Assembly: GCA_035772735.1 (NCBI GenBank) | Contig: JASDFA010000016.1 | Span: 138,458,501 to 138,522,500, forward strand | Length of the DNA stretch: 64,000 nt | Direction of reading: 5' to 3' | DNA from: Datura wrightii | Taxonomy: Eukaryota > Streptophyta > Magnoliopsida > Solanales > Solanaceae | Part shown: one piece after another, positions 1 through 10,612 of the stretch | How the letters are laid out: each line of letters opens with the position of its first letter | Numbering within the stretch: position 1 is the first letter of the stretch | The notes under the pieces: generated by a model | What the model was told of the DNA's origin: nothing | The model's database searches: none | What the model saw: only the letters and a program-made list of their open reading frames with translations | Made by a program: the position numbers and the translations under genes

Positions 1-1214
1 CAACTTTGTAAATATGTTGAGATACCTAGGCCATAGAGTTCGATTCGGTGTGATGGAGGCTTAATGTTTGAATTCTTGTAATTAGCTGATTGAAGAGTCT
101 GTGAATATGTCTTGAGTTGAGCATGTGCAATGAGTGTGTGGTGAGGTTTCGATTCTTCCATGCTGTTGTGAAGTGTCTAGAACTTGCCTGGTGTGTATAC
201 GAAATGAAATGAAGGATGTGTATTGTAGGAAAGGATGTAGGCATTTCTTTACTGTAACCGAAAGTTTTTTTTCGTACCCACCTTGAATGTACATCCTAGT
301 TAGCCCATTGAGCCTTTAGCCTATTTCTTCTTTTGTCAAAAAGTTGTAAACCGAGCTTAACCCCTTCTTTTCATTATACGTGAATTTGATCCAAACCTCT
401 TAAGTGCTCAAGAAAAAAATAATTTTCCCACAGTGTCAAGGAGTGAGAATTGTGAAAAGAAAAGAAAAAGCAAAGTGATGAAAGGAAAGAAAAGTTCAAA
501 GGTGCACTTGCTAAAAATTAAATATAATGAAGATTTATAAATAATCTTTGTTATTAAGTCAAGTGTGCTTAAAGATGTGGGGTCAAAAATAAAGACAGAC
601 TTCAAGAATGGGAGGATGAAGGAAGAAACAATGCCCATAAGGTTGATGGGATGTGTTGAAAAAGCAACTTAAGGAGGCTAGTTGTTATTATTGGTTAGCC
701 AGTATTTACTAGTTCTGTAGCTTACATTACAACCCGTTAGGTCCTATGTGATCTTGCATCACGTGTCCTTTTATTAGTGGAGTAATACACTAAAGGCAAG
801 CTTATGGTTCATGACATGATGCATGTGAATTCTTTTGGGAGAGAGAGCGAAATCTTGTTTATATGCCCCTGCATGTAATGTTTTGAGTTCATGTGATTAA
901 AAAGGGGAAAATTCTCTTGTGTGGTGACGGCACATGCTCGACGAGAGATTGAATTTCGTGTCGGATATCTTGATCAGCTGATTTGCATAAGTTTGCCTAT
1001 ATCGAGAGTCAATTCTTGAGTCTAGGAGGTCTTAATGTGTTGCAGGTCATTGTATTGATAAGACTATGCATGTTTTCTTGATGATTTGCTATATTAAATA
1101 ATCTGTATGATCGTAGCTTGAATTGTCAAGCCAAAGTAGCCAGGATGGGGTGTCAATTGCATGAGGTGTAAGATTATTGTTGGGGGACGAACAAGGATTT
1201 AAGTGTGGGGTAAG

Positions 1215-2625
1215 TGATCTTGGGCAAATTTATATGCCCAAGTGATACTCAAAAGTGTCATTTTGCCTTGTTTATCTATCGATGTTTGTACATTCTCATG
1301 TGAATTGTAATAAAATGTGAATTCATACTAACCAACATGATTAGTGTTGTTTTGCAGGAAAAATATAAAGTTATGGAGCTAAGATGCATGTTGGGAGAGA
1401 TCGGGATTGGACTCGGAAGCTAGCAAGGGAAAAAGCACAAGGAAAGCACGAATTAAAGGGGCTCCGCGATGGAGCCATGTCACGCTGCCATCGCGGATGC
1501 ATTCTGCCTGGATGCGGAAATTTTGCCAAATTCCAGTGAAGGTGCGCGTTAGGGCCGTGGCACATTGGCCTAGCCCCGCGTTGCACGCCGTGCCACGTTG
1601 GGCCTTAATACCTGGACGACCGAATTCCAGTGAGGGTCCGCGTTGGTGGCGTGTCACGGAGGCAGTGCTCCGCGATGCACTCCGTGACATGTAGATTGTT
1701 ATTCCGGGAAAAATTCCCACTAGTATAAATAGAACACTTAGGTTCATTTTTATTTATTCTGACTTGGTGGAGCAAGAACGTGGGTTACAAGCAGTTGAGG
1801 GGATGAAAATCTCAGGGTTTTTCTCTATCTCCTTCTTCTTTATTTCAATTGCTTGTATGATTAACACTCATTTAACGATGTTTAATCCACAAATGAGTGG
1901 CTAAATTCCCTTCTTGCTGAGGTTAAGAACATTGTATTGAAATGAGATTATTGATGAATTGGTTTTCATCTTTTCTTCCATGGTTGTTCTATTGATTCTT
2001 GTTCTTACTGCATTAATGTGTGGCCAACGTTAATGTATATCTAAAAAGTCCGGTTTCACTCGAGAGAGCAAGAAATTGGAAAGTTGTGAATTGATAGGAT
2101 ATGATCTTTTCTTAGTTTGGGAAAATTGAGAATTGATTTACCTTCAGGATAGAGATATACCTGAAAGTCGTATTAGTCAATTAAGGAATCAGTTTTGTAT
2201 GGCTAGAACATGAATTTCTTTTTACCACAGACATGTAGGTGGAAGGTTCATGATTCTGAAGTTGGGTTAAATACGAGAGTTTTAATCCATAGGCAATAAT
2301 TCTTGACTAGCAACCTGAGGAAAGATTAATCAAATTGTATCGATAATTTATTTCTCTACATGTTCATTTTATCCTTAGCATGCTCATACTTATAGTTCAG
2401 ACTCAAATTGTATATTCGTTTTAGAATTAGTATAAAATTAGGAAACAAAATATCAAAATCTTCTTCACACTGTTGTCTGCATTTTAGAGTTATCATTCAT
2501 TGACACTTGATTAGATTAATACCTTAGTCCAGTCCCTGTGGGATCGATACTTGGCTTACTTGAGCCACTTTACTACTTGTTCGACCACGTGCCCTTGCGT
2601 GTAGTTATACCCAACAAGCCGAACA
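1215..2625 (+). repeat. 3' LTR of element A (1411 bp)
   Basis: Begins TGATCTTGGG and ends GCCGAACA, as the two LTRs of element C do. A perfect 8-bp inverted repeat, CTTGGGCA and TGCCCAAG, lies just inside the start. A TATA box (tataaata) is at 1724-1731, preceded by the palindrome GGGAAAAATTCCC and by a phrase cluster at 1461-1690. It is more diverged from the C LTRs than they are from each other, so A and C are separate insertions. Confidence 0.9.
1461..1690 (+). promoter_or_regulatory. GC-rich palindromic phrase cluster upstream of the LTR TATA box (A)
   Basis: CpG-rich phrases in an AT-rich LTR: gctccgcgatggagc, then ccatcgcgga, cgtggcac, cacgccgtgccacgttg, gtcacggaggcagtgc and tgctccgcgatgcactccg. 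Most can pair with a neighbour as imperfect inverted repeats. The cluster ends about 35 bp before the TATA box, where U3 enhancers would be. Function is inferred from position and from its repetition in element C. Confidence 0.6.
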
Positions 2626-2630
2626 TCTAT

Positions 2631-2915
2631 CTTGGTGCAAGAATAAATCTAATGCCTCTTATCATTTTCAGGAAATTGGGGCTCGAGAACACCAAACCCA
2701 TTTCAATGAGGCCGTTAATGGTTGATCGCTCCATAAAGAAACCTGTGGTTGTGCTAGAGGATGTATTGGTTAAGGTGGATAAATTCATTCTGCCATATGA
2801 TTTTGTGGTGCTTGATTGTGAAATGGACTTAGAAGTGCCAATCATTTTGGGGAAACCATTGCTCGCTACGGGTCGAGCGTTGGTAGATTTAGAGCTAGGT
2901 GAGCTCAAGTTCTGA
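2631..2915 (+). pseudogene. Retroviral-type aspartic protease fragment (element B)
   Basis: Encodes LGARINLMPLIIFRKLGL, then EDVLVKVDKFILPYDFVVLD, and ends near IILGKPLLATGRALVDL. This is the retropepsin-like domain of Athila-type gag-protease polyproteins, whose usual active-site run is DLGASINLMP. The open stretch is broken at the left by element A. The codon before LGA reads Tyr instead of the catalytic Asp, and Ser is replaced by Arg in GAS, so the enzyme would be inactive. The reading frame could be opened from 2538, but those first residues come from the LTR of A and are not part of the gene. The tail after 2915 is frameshifted (traces to 3069). Confidence 0.85.
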
Positions 2916-3116
2916 GTTGGAAGTTAATAGGTCACCTTTAAGGTGTGCCCATAAGCTGAAATCTAGATGAATGTAAAGTGATTGGAGTGTTGCATGAGGA
3001 GAACAAGGGGAGCAGAGTGGAGATGAAAGAGGCTGTGTCGGAGGATGATCCTTTGAAGAATGATTGCTAAATGGGAAATACATCATGCCACGATGTTAAC
3101 TAAGGCACTTCTTGTG

Positions 3117-3134
3117 AGGCAACCCAAGTGTTTT
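3117..3134 (+). other. Conserved AGGCAA stem-loop after protease (element B)
   Basis: The sequence cttgtgaggcaacccaag folds as a 6-bp stem with one mismatch and loop AGGCAA. It lies about 200 bp after the protease, at the same relative position as the hairpin at 14602-14619 in element C. The stem sequence differs between the two but pairing is kept, and the flanking motif (gatgttaactaaggcac against gacggtaaactaggcgc) is shared. Role unknown; an RNA element is inferred. Confidence 0.55.
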
Positions 3135-3223
3135 ATTTTTATTGTTTCTGTGTCTATGTTGTTTTTGATTTTTGTAGGGGTAATAAGGTGAGAAGCAAGG
3201 AGAGAAAGCACAAAAACAAGGTA

Positions 3224-3580
3224 GGCGACGTACTGGACCAGCAAATCGCCGATCTAGATGCGCAAACCACCGCACCTTGACACAGGCAAGCAGAAACCTA
3301 GGAGCATAAATGTTAGACCAGCGGATGATCCAGCGGACCGCTGGTCTAAAAGTGCATACCGCCGCTTAATCGCTGGTGCATCCTAGAAGAAATGAGTAAT
3401 GGATGTCAAATCGGTGACCTATCGATGTAACGCCGACCTGAGTCACAAACCGCCGGTGAGTCACTGGTTGTTAACTAGTGAACTTATCACGATTTAAAGA
3501 ACTAAAAGGTAAGGTGGTATATCTCTGGATCAAACCGACAATCACCGATATAATGCCGGTAAAGATGCGGATCCCAATTA
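3224..3580 (+). promoter_or_regulatory. Element B phrase cluster upstream of the ORF2 leader
   Basis: Repeated short GC phrases built on CCGGTGA, CGCCGAT and AGCGG: gcaaatcgccgat, cagcggaccgctgg, accgccggtgagtcactgg and caatcaccgatataatgccgg. Related phrases recur in the LTR of the same element (8385-8665) and inside the putative leader intron (4365-4600, for example cggcggctcgccgat). They are unlike the phrases of elements A/C. The cluster is followed by a pyrimidine-rich stretch, consistent with an internal promoter; no clear TATA box was seen. Confidence 0.5.
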
Positions 3581-3924
3581 AGAATCTCAATCAAAAATGG
3601 ACCCACCTGGCCCTATTGTTTGAGTCGTCCTAGTCTGAACAAAATATTCCCTTAGGTTTCCTTTTTTTCTCTTTTACCACTTTCCCACACTACTTTTCAC
3701 CTTCTCAACACCCCACCTTTCCATATTCCCATAACTCCCTCTCTTTCACTTCCCACATAATTAAATCATAATTAATCTTCCACCTTCTCCTCAAAGAACC
3801 CCATTCCTATCTACTCACTAATAAAATCCCTCATTCTCCCCACCATTTCGCACTACACTCACATTCTTCTTCTCTACTACACAAGTTCAAGAGTTGCCAT
3901 CGTGAGCATTTCCAAGCTTCCATA

Positions 3925-4717
3925 GTGAGTGTATGCTAACTTACTTTCGCAAGTGGTAATGTTTCTTAGACTCTCATATTCTCTCTTTAATGGTATTTTG
4001 TTGGCATATCTATGTAGTGATAACATACATTCTCCCCCCTTTTACTGCCATTCCTTCCCCAATTTGTTCCATGATTAATGTTATATGTGATGTTTTATGA
4101 AGTTTGTGGGATGATTACAGTTTATTGCTGAAATGGGTGTGGGGATTTTGTGATTGTTGTATAGAATGAAAAAGGGGTGAAGTCTGAGTAACCCAAATGG
4201 ACTAAAATGTCACACTTTGCCCTATGATAGATTGGGTGATGCCATTCTGAAGGGTAAATCATCATTTCAATCCTTTTGCATGTATAGAATTGATGTTTAG
4301 TATGATGTGCGTAAGTGTGTGTATAATAGTGCCATTGACACTCAAGGAAATGTTTTGGGGATGACGACTATCGGCTATTCGCCAGTTGGGTCCGGAAAAA
4401 TGCTGATGGAACGTTGGTTCGATCTAATGGTGGCTTTAGGCCACCGATTTGATCCCTCGTTACATCAGTAATTCGTGGATAGGAACAGCCAACTTTCCCT
4501 TTTATCGCCGCTGGATGGCCTATTGCCCTAGTTTACTGTTACTCCTTGACGGGTTAGTGGCGGTCCGCGGATACAATTCGGCGGCTCGCCGATGCTCCAA
4601 TGGTGTTGGTAATCCTTTGAAAGATAATTTTGCATATTTTATTCTCATTTCAATTTTAGTATAATGATTAGTTATTTCGTTTCAATGCGTTCTGGATGCC
4701 ACTAACATCATGCTTGC
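3925..4717 (+). other. Possible leader intron upstream of ORF2 (element B)
   Basis: A strong donor, CATA followed by GTGAGTGT, follows the pyrimidine-rich leader. The expected acceptor just before the ORF2 ATG reads gcttgcaaaaaATG, as if an original GCAG had changed to GCAA. The layout matches elements C (15209-15897) and K (40177-39541, minus). Boundaries are inferred from consensus only. Confidence 0.4.
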
Positions 4718-4722
4718 AAAAA

Positions 4723-6169
4723 ATGTCTTCATCCAGGAACACCGGAAAGAGCAAGGCCCCAGCCTCCTCAACCAACAAAGGCAAAGGCAAGGCCAAGGCC
4801 TCCGAAAAACCCGCCAACTCTAGGGAGGCCATAATATTCTATGTGCCATCCATGAAAGGGCACTATGACATATCAAGGACTGGTCGATAACAGTGGAAAA
4901 GAGGTTTGATTTGGCGGGACTACGCGGTGACTTGCCCAACATCACCGCTTAGTTCACAGACAGGCAGAGGCATGCTTTTGCAAATCCTCTTCCAGATTAC
5001 TACCCCAGCTTGGTGCCTCAGTTCTATGCTTCCTACCAAGCTACACAGGACATTATGAAACATAAAGGTAAAATTGATAAATTCCTCTGCCTACCATCAG
5101 TCATGGTATGTGGGGTCGAGGTAGACATAACTCCGGCAGCGATCAATTATCTATTCTAGGAAGACGAAATTAACTCAAGCACAGAGTACATGGACAGGAT
5201 TGCAGACATGAAAAATCAGTGCCCCTTGATATCCCCTATTATCGTAGTTTACACTCCGCTGTGGGACTCTATGGTTGGAAACATTTCTTTCCACGATCTG
5301 AAGTTGAAGGCCAAGTTATGGTTGGATTTCATCAATGGCCGCATCATTCTTTCTAAAAATAAGCAGTGGATCAGCTTGGAGACAACAATTCTTATAGCCT
5401 ACATCATGTCTGGAGTCTCCATTAACTTTGGGGAGATTTTGGCCCAGCAAATGAAGTGGAAGGCAAGACAGTCCAGCACATCCATGCCATATATTGTCCT
5501 CATTTCCCAGTTTACAAGTGGGAGTGCCATTATTCCCTGTTAAGACCCCTGTCCCTGCCTTAGGAGTGATCGCCTTAGATAGGAAAAGAGATGTCGAGGC
5601 ACCTGTAGTTAAAAGGAAGAGATTGCAAGCTTTTGGGTTAGCAGAGGGATCACTATCCCGTGGGTCGGAGCAGTCACCACATACCCCAAATTTGAATGTG
5701 TCCCACCAAGAAGCTATAGGCCAAACCTCTAGTGACACACCTCTTAGGGAGCACCCCCCCAACATCCTCCCAGCCGAGTGGTCTCCTTAAACTCGTGGAA
5801 ATGACCAACTCTCATGAGAGACAACTCCAAAAGTTGGCAAGGAGTCTCCCTATGCTCATTTCTTAAATATTCAAAAAGGAGATGAAATCAATGTATGAGA
5901 GCCTTACTATGTTATGCAAATGGGTGGATGCAGTGGAGGGGGCTGTCACCTCTCTCTGAATTGAGGTGCGGGATTGGAAAAGTCGGACACCTACGAAAGT
6001 TCCTGACATGAGCGCTCTTGATACCGCAATGGCTAATCCTTCGAAAGTTCGATGCTCAATTGATGATCTATTTGAGGGATTGGGAGATGCCACCGAGGAT
6101 CTAGGAGAGGTTGGTTTTGATGGCGCCACAAGAGAAGGGGACGCTGCTGCTGATGATGATAAGGAGTGA
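4723..6169 (+). pseudogene. ORF2: plant-transposon-protein-like (PF20167-type) pseudogene, element B
   Basis: The start at 4723 (MSSSRNTGKSKAP) opens a basic, Lys/Ser-rich N terminus like that of other ORF2 proteins. The frame shifts near 4880, 5190 and 5530, and stops occur at several points (for example after NYLF near 5160). Recognisable blocks are LVPQFYASYQ, VEVDITPAAINYLF, LWLDFINGRIIL and ILIAYIMSGVSINFGEIL, which correspond to blocks in the ORF2 of element C (VWEFYANW, VTLEPHHLNAI, LVYALMKGLEINVGAVI). The C terminus is acidic and ends AAADDDKE. I recognise this as the domain annotated in plants as putative plant transposon protein; its molecular function is not established. Total length about 480 codons before decay. 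Confidence 0.7.
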
Positions 6170-8220
6170 CAGGCTCAGGGAGTCTCTTACTCCTATATTT
6201 TGCATGCGTATATTGGGGAAAATGTAATTTCTTAGCTGGGGGGGGGGGATGAGTGTTTGTTGGCGGGTTACTAGTGTTTTATTTTGAGATGAGTTGATGT
6301 AGCCTTTGTCGGGCTTTTGTTTTTTTTTAATATTATCTAATAACGAATTGTGAGCCTTTTTCAGGCTCGACTTTTTATCTTGTTGATGATTTCCCTTGCC
6401 AGGCTTGTGATGTTGACAAAAATGAATGACTTGGTTGAGTACATGGATGTATGTTAGTGTGCTAATGATGAGAATGGGGTCCTTGTCTTGAATTGTCTAT
6501 TCCTTCATGACCCAAGTCCTTTATTTGTTCGCCCATGTAAATAGTAGAATAGGAATCAAACTCTAAGGGTTTTCTTTATACCATGATTCTTTCTGAAGGA
6601 GTATTTACCTTTTTCCTTTCTTTTTGCTGTCGAATAAGGTTGGCACTTACCGATTATAGATTGAGTGGCGACTTTCTTAAGGAAAAATGCCATGTCGTTT
6701 TTGAGTCTTTTATGGAGCTATTTTGAGAGGTACCACCAAAAAATTTTTGAAATAGAATTTTGACATGGGGCATGAAAATGAGAAATAATTAATAGGCATT
6801 TGAAACGAGAACGTAGCACTCTTTGTCATACTTTGTAGATTCCTCGTTTGACTTACGAATTTGCATGTTCTGATGTCTTAAATCAATATTTTGTGTGGAT
6901 AATGACTTTTGTATACTCTTTAGGTGTGATGCCTTCTTTTGTAAGGACTTTGTGAATCCCTTCCACAACTTCTTATCCAGAACATTCCCAAGTTTGACTC
7001 AAGGCGAAATTCTACATGCAGCTGCACTTAGGACATGATCTTAGGCTCTCTTTTGCAAGTCACTTCAATAAAAATGACTTCCTTGACCATTAATCTTTGA
7101 TAGCCAACATTTGAGCCTTGAAACATTTTTTGGAAACCACATTACAAGCCTAATGACCATTTTCTTTAATTTTTCTTTTTGGTACCCATCCCCCTAATTG
7201 CTAGTAATGAAACAATGTAAAATGGGTGATTCAAGCCCAAGAAATAGGGAGATATAAGACAATGAATGTGAAATGAGGCAAAAGCCTAACTTTTGGGGTT
7301 CGAAAATAGTGGGAGAAAAGAATGAGTAGCCTATAGATTGAGGTAGAACAAAAAATTGTGATTAGATGAGTGAACTAATAAGTTGAGGAACATTGAATCA
7401 TCAAAAAGAAGAAAAATTGTTGATAGGTGTTATCTATATCATAGGGAAGGCTAAGTGTGAAATTCGTAGATGAAATAAGGGTGGCTTGTGTTACAACAAA
7501 AAGATGAAGATGATGAGCAAAGAAAAATATAGGGGAGTGATCTGAGCAAGATGATAGGATGTTGCAAGTTTGTCAATGTATTAGGGAGGCATTAGTCACT
7601 AAAGCCAAACATTTATCCTACCCTTAGCCCTAGCCTACATTATGACCCACAAGTCCTAAGTGATTTTATATGCAGTTGGTCTACATTAGTAGCGAATTAC
7701 ACGAAGGGCAAGCCTATGGGTCGAGTTGTGTGCATGAAGATTTCTTTTAGGAGAGTGAGTGCAATCTTCTCTTTTCGCAATCCCTTGTGTGAATGCATTG
7801 ATTTATTGATTAAAGATAGGGATTTCTCTCTAGTGAGTGACATCATCCGTTTTGAGGACACAATTGCATTAAAGTAAACTTGTGCATAGGACATGAGAAA
7901 TGCAATCTCTAAGGCAAGCTTTGAATGTGCAATGATCATGAATTTAGATGCTATATATACTTCGTGAATAAGTTATACCCTCGTTTTGCAAAATCAAAGT
8001 TCCTGCGAATCATGTTTTTGAATGGTGGTGGCCTCTTGAAATGTGTCCATCTTTCTTGGTGTAAGGGAATTAGCTTATCTTTTTCGGCAAGTAGGTGAGC
8101 ATTTTTGGGTTGTCCTAAGTCAAGTGGTTATTGATTCATAAACTTGTGTGGAGTGGCATGTTTTTCATCTGATAATAACTGCATTACTTGAGGACAAGCA
8201 ATGGTTCAAGTTTGGGGGTT
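6170..8220 (+). other. Non-coding 3' internal region of element B
   Basis: No supported coding region. A run of eleven G lies about 70 bp after the ORF2 stop (near 6239). The rest matches, in reverse, parts of E0 (21302-22440) and E (24333-25573), including the stretch around acccacaagtcctaag. It ends in a purine tract, caagtttgggggtt, immediately before the LTR: the plus-strand primer site. Confidence 0.8.
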
Positions 8221-9758
8221 TGATGAATTGGTAATTTGCCAAATCATTAGGCTCTTAAGAATGAGCTTTAGTCAAGTTTTCAAGTCATTTAGATGGATTT
8301 TATACCCTTTTTGCCTTTTTGTGTGCAGATATCTGATTTGTAGAAAAGAGCAATAAAGGGAGCAAAAAGAAGAGAATCAACTGAAAATCGGTGCTTCACT
8401 AGAGAAGACCAGTGAAACACTAGTCAAACGCTGAAGACCGATGCACTGGTGAATTAAATCAACCGACGATCACAGACACCAATCAGCAAATCACCGGTTG
8501 AATCACCTACCGATGCCTAAGAGTGCTGGATCACAGAGAAAAAATTTAGCGGAGCACGGTAAGATACCGGTGAATCATCGAAGGACATTGGAATTCACTA
8601 TAGGAGCATCCAGTCATAGCTGGCGAATCGCGGAATGCAACCGACGAACCGCCAGTACTCTTGCAAGTACCAGAATGCTTGAACAGGGAAAATGTGTCCA
8701 ACACTGAAAAAGAGAGTTTGAGTATCCTACTTTTGGATATATTCTAGAGAAAAGTACTTTGTACCCATCAGAAACTTTTGGCTTTTTGAAAACATTCTCT
8801 TTGTATAAGAAGAATGTAGAATTCTATTGGTGAAAATTGTAAAGGATTGTTTTTCTTTTTCAACTTCTTCCTCTATAACAAGGTACTACCATTGTTGAAG
8901 ACTTATTGCTGAATTTGATTTTGCTACTCCAATTATTGAATTCAATGTGTTTATTGTTAAATATACTTTTGAATTTCTTAACTATGAGTAGTTAAATCAT
9001 TAACTAGAGGTGTGTGGTGATGAATGCTTAATTAGATGTGGTATTTCTTGATTCATCTCAATATTTTTTAATTAGTGTAAATCTGTTAAGTTCTCTCCAA
9101 TTTATAATTGAAGATCCATGCTTCCAGATGTGGGTCTATTTGTTCTTACTTGATTTTTGCTTGAAAGAGAAGAATTAAGTATTGGGAGAGAATTTAATGA
9201 TGGACATGGATGTGAGGTTGGGGAGTTGGGCTTGAAATAGTCAAAATCACATTCTCACTCCTAATTAATAGCTAATAGCTAGAAACTAGTGCAACTATTA
9301 ATGCAAAGCTTATTGGGTTGACTTAATTGAGTCTAGTGGTTTGAAAGAACTCTAGCAAGAGGCATTTATGAGGTTGAAAAACATCAAATGCCCACCTTTC
9401 CAAGGTATTTATACAATTTGAACATATGGGATGATCTAGCATAACCCTATTTAATTAGTACATCATCTACACCACATCTCTAGTCCTTCTCATTAATGTC
9501 GACAACTGTGGCTATTTTGCTACTTTAATCATCCGAATTAGAATTCATACCTTGTGGTTAACCTAAATCTCCCCCCAAAATGTTTATTTCTTTGTTCTTT
9601 TTGAGTGGTGTAAACTAAATTCAATATCTCAAACAATACTTGTACATATCATTCGCTGGTCTCTGTAGGATTCGACCCCGACATTCATCGGGATATTTGT
9701 TTTGATACGATGACTATTTATGTTCTTCTTAACAAAGAGGATATTTTGGATGTTATCA
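8221..9758 (+). repeat. 3' LTR of element B (1538 bp)
   Basis: Starts TGATGAATTGG directly after the purine tract and ends TTGGATGTTATCA. The start can fold: ATGAATTGG and CCAAATCAT pair with one mismatch. A phrase cluster lies at 8385-8665. The 3' part has the common end block ctctgtaggattcgacccc...tcatcggg, shared with the LTRs of D and E. The 5' partner LTR is outside the window. Confidence 0.85.
8385..8665 (+). promoter_or_regulatory. Phrase cluster in the LTR of element B
   Basis: Contains aaatcggtgcttcact, aaatcaccggttgaatcacc, taccggtgaatcatcg and tggcgaatcgcgg, which use the same CCGGTGAATC / CGCCG vocabulary as the internal cluster at 3224-3580. It lies about 100 bp before ggatatattcta, a weak TATA candidate near 8735. 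A promoter role is inferred from its place and duplication. Confidence 0.5.
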
Positions 9759-10348
9759 TAAACCCACTTAAAATACTCCCTTCAGGGCTAAAAATGACAT
9801 AGTTTAGAACTTAGGAGCTTAGAAATTATGAAAACACCCTTAGTAATTTGATAGAAAATTGGGCACTGCCAGTCCTGACGAGGGACCTAATGAGTCATTG
9901 GGTCCACTGATGACTTCTGGCACTCACTCGTTGCCACTACTGAAAATTCCCATTTTTTATTATCCTCAACCCACGGACCACTTGACGAGTCATTAGGGGC
10001 ATGATGACTCATCCCCTCAATTCATTTCCAACACTGTAATAATCATGACAACTCATCTTCCAATCCTTCAAGCCCTTCTGAAAAAATTCCTCCTGATTCT
10101 AACTTTGCACTACTCAACGAGCAACTCAATGACTCATTGGGTACCATAACGGGTCGTTCTTTGACTCGTTACCTCTACAACACCCTTCTATTTTTCCTTC
10201 AATGTTGCATACTTAACGGGTCACTGAACGATCCATCACGTCACTTAACCGGTCACCTAAGGTGTCGATCTATTACCTGGCATAGATTTTTTCTATTTTT
10301 CTTCGCTCAACCCTCGGGTCTAATCTTAGGGGCATTTGGGGTATTACA
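9759..10348 (-). repeat. Truncated chromovirus LTR (same family type as the LTR of element I)
   Basis: The right end ggcatttggggtattaca and the stretch gaaattatgaaaacaccctta match 52130-52597, the LTR of element I, in the same orientation. It carries repeated phrases such as gacgagtcattaggggc, atgactcattgggta and acgggtcactgaacgatcc. Only the LTR start (in minus orientation) survives to the right of element B. It sits inside element D. Confidence 0.65.
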
Positions 10349-10612
10349 CCCACTAGCCATCATTATGACCCACAAGTCCTTAGAGATTTTGAGGGTAGCA
10401 ACTTTACATTAGTGGCGAGTTACATGAAGGGCAAGCCTAAGCGTCAAATGTGTATTCACTTGAATGTCTTTGAGAGAGTGAGCATTTTTTATTCACTCTA
10501 TAATCCCTATGTGTGAATTGCATGAATATGAGTGGGATTCTCTTTTTATGTGAGTGGTATCACTTTCTTGGAGTACATACTAACATTATGCTTTCAATTG
10601 AGAGGTGTGAAT
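10349..10612 (+). mobile_element. Element D, left fragment (3' internal region)
   Basis: Matches 7630-7800 of element B (atgacccacaagtcctta, ggcgagttacatgaagggcaagcct), so it is the non-coding 3' internal region of a B-like element. It continues at 20403 on the far side of element C; both edges carry TGAAT. No gene. Confidence 0.8.
10608..10612. other. Target-site duplication, left copy (element C)
   Basis: TGAAT immediately before the LTR start TGATCTT; the same five bases follow the 3' LTR at 20403-20407. This fixes the ends of element C. Confidence 0.9.

Larger units (their letters stand above)
1..2625 (+). mobile_element. Element A: 3' end of an Athila-like LTR retrotransposon
   Basis: Positions 1-1214 match 17752-18980 of element C, and 1215-2625 matches the LTRs of C, so this is a second member of the same family cut by the window start. 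Only the non-coding 3' internal region and the 3' LTR are present. The purine tract AAGTGTGGGGTAAG stands directly before the LTR. The right end falls inside the protease gene of element B, so A jumped into B. The likely 5-bp target duplication on this side is TCTAT (2626-2630); its partner lies outside the window. No coding region is visible in 1-1214. Confidence 0.9.
2626..9758 (+). mobile_element. Element B: Athila-like retrotransposon without pol, 5' part outside the window
   Basis: Visible parts in order: protease remnant (2631-2915), AGGCAA hairpin (3117-3134), phrase cluster (3224-3580), pyrimidine-rich leader (about 3655-3900), likely intron (3925-about 4717), ORF2 remnant (4723-6169), long non-coding 3' region, purine tract and 3' LTR (8221-9758). 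No reverse transcriptase, RNase H or integrase lies between protease and ORF2; only about 200 bp separate the protease end from the hairpin. Element A interrupts it on the left. B lies inside a chromovirus LTR remnant; the 5 bp after its LTR are TAAAC. Confidence 0.85.

Noticed and set aside
1407..1694. Open frame across the LTR of A (95 codons, plus) and its minus-strand counterparts
   Set aside because: The frame exists only because the CpG-rich phrase cluster has few stops. It is not conserved in the LTRs of C and has no known domain.
4449..4664. 71-codon plus frame upstream of ORF2 in B
   Set aside because: Lies within the putative intron and phrase-bearing region; no domain, no counterpart in C.
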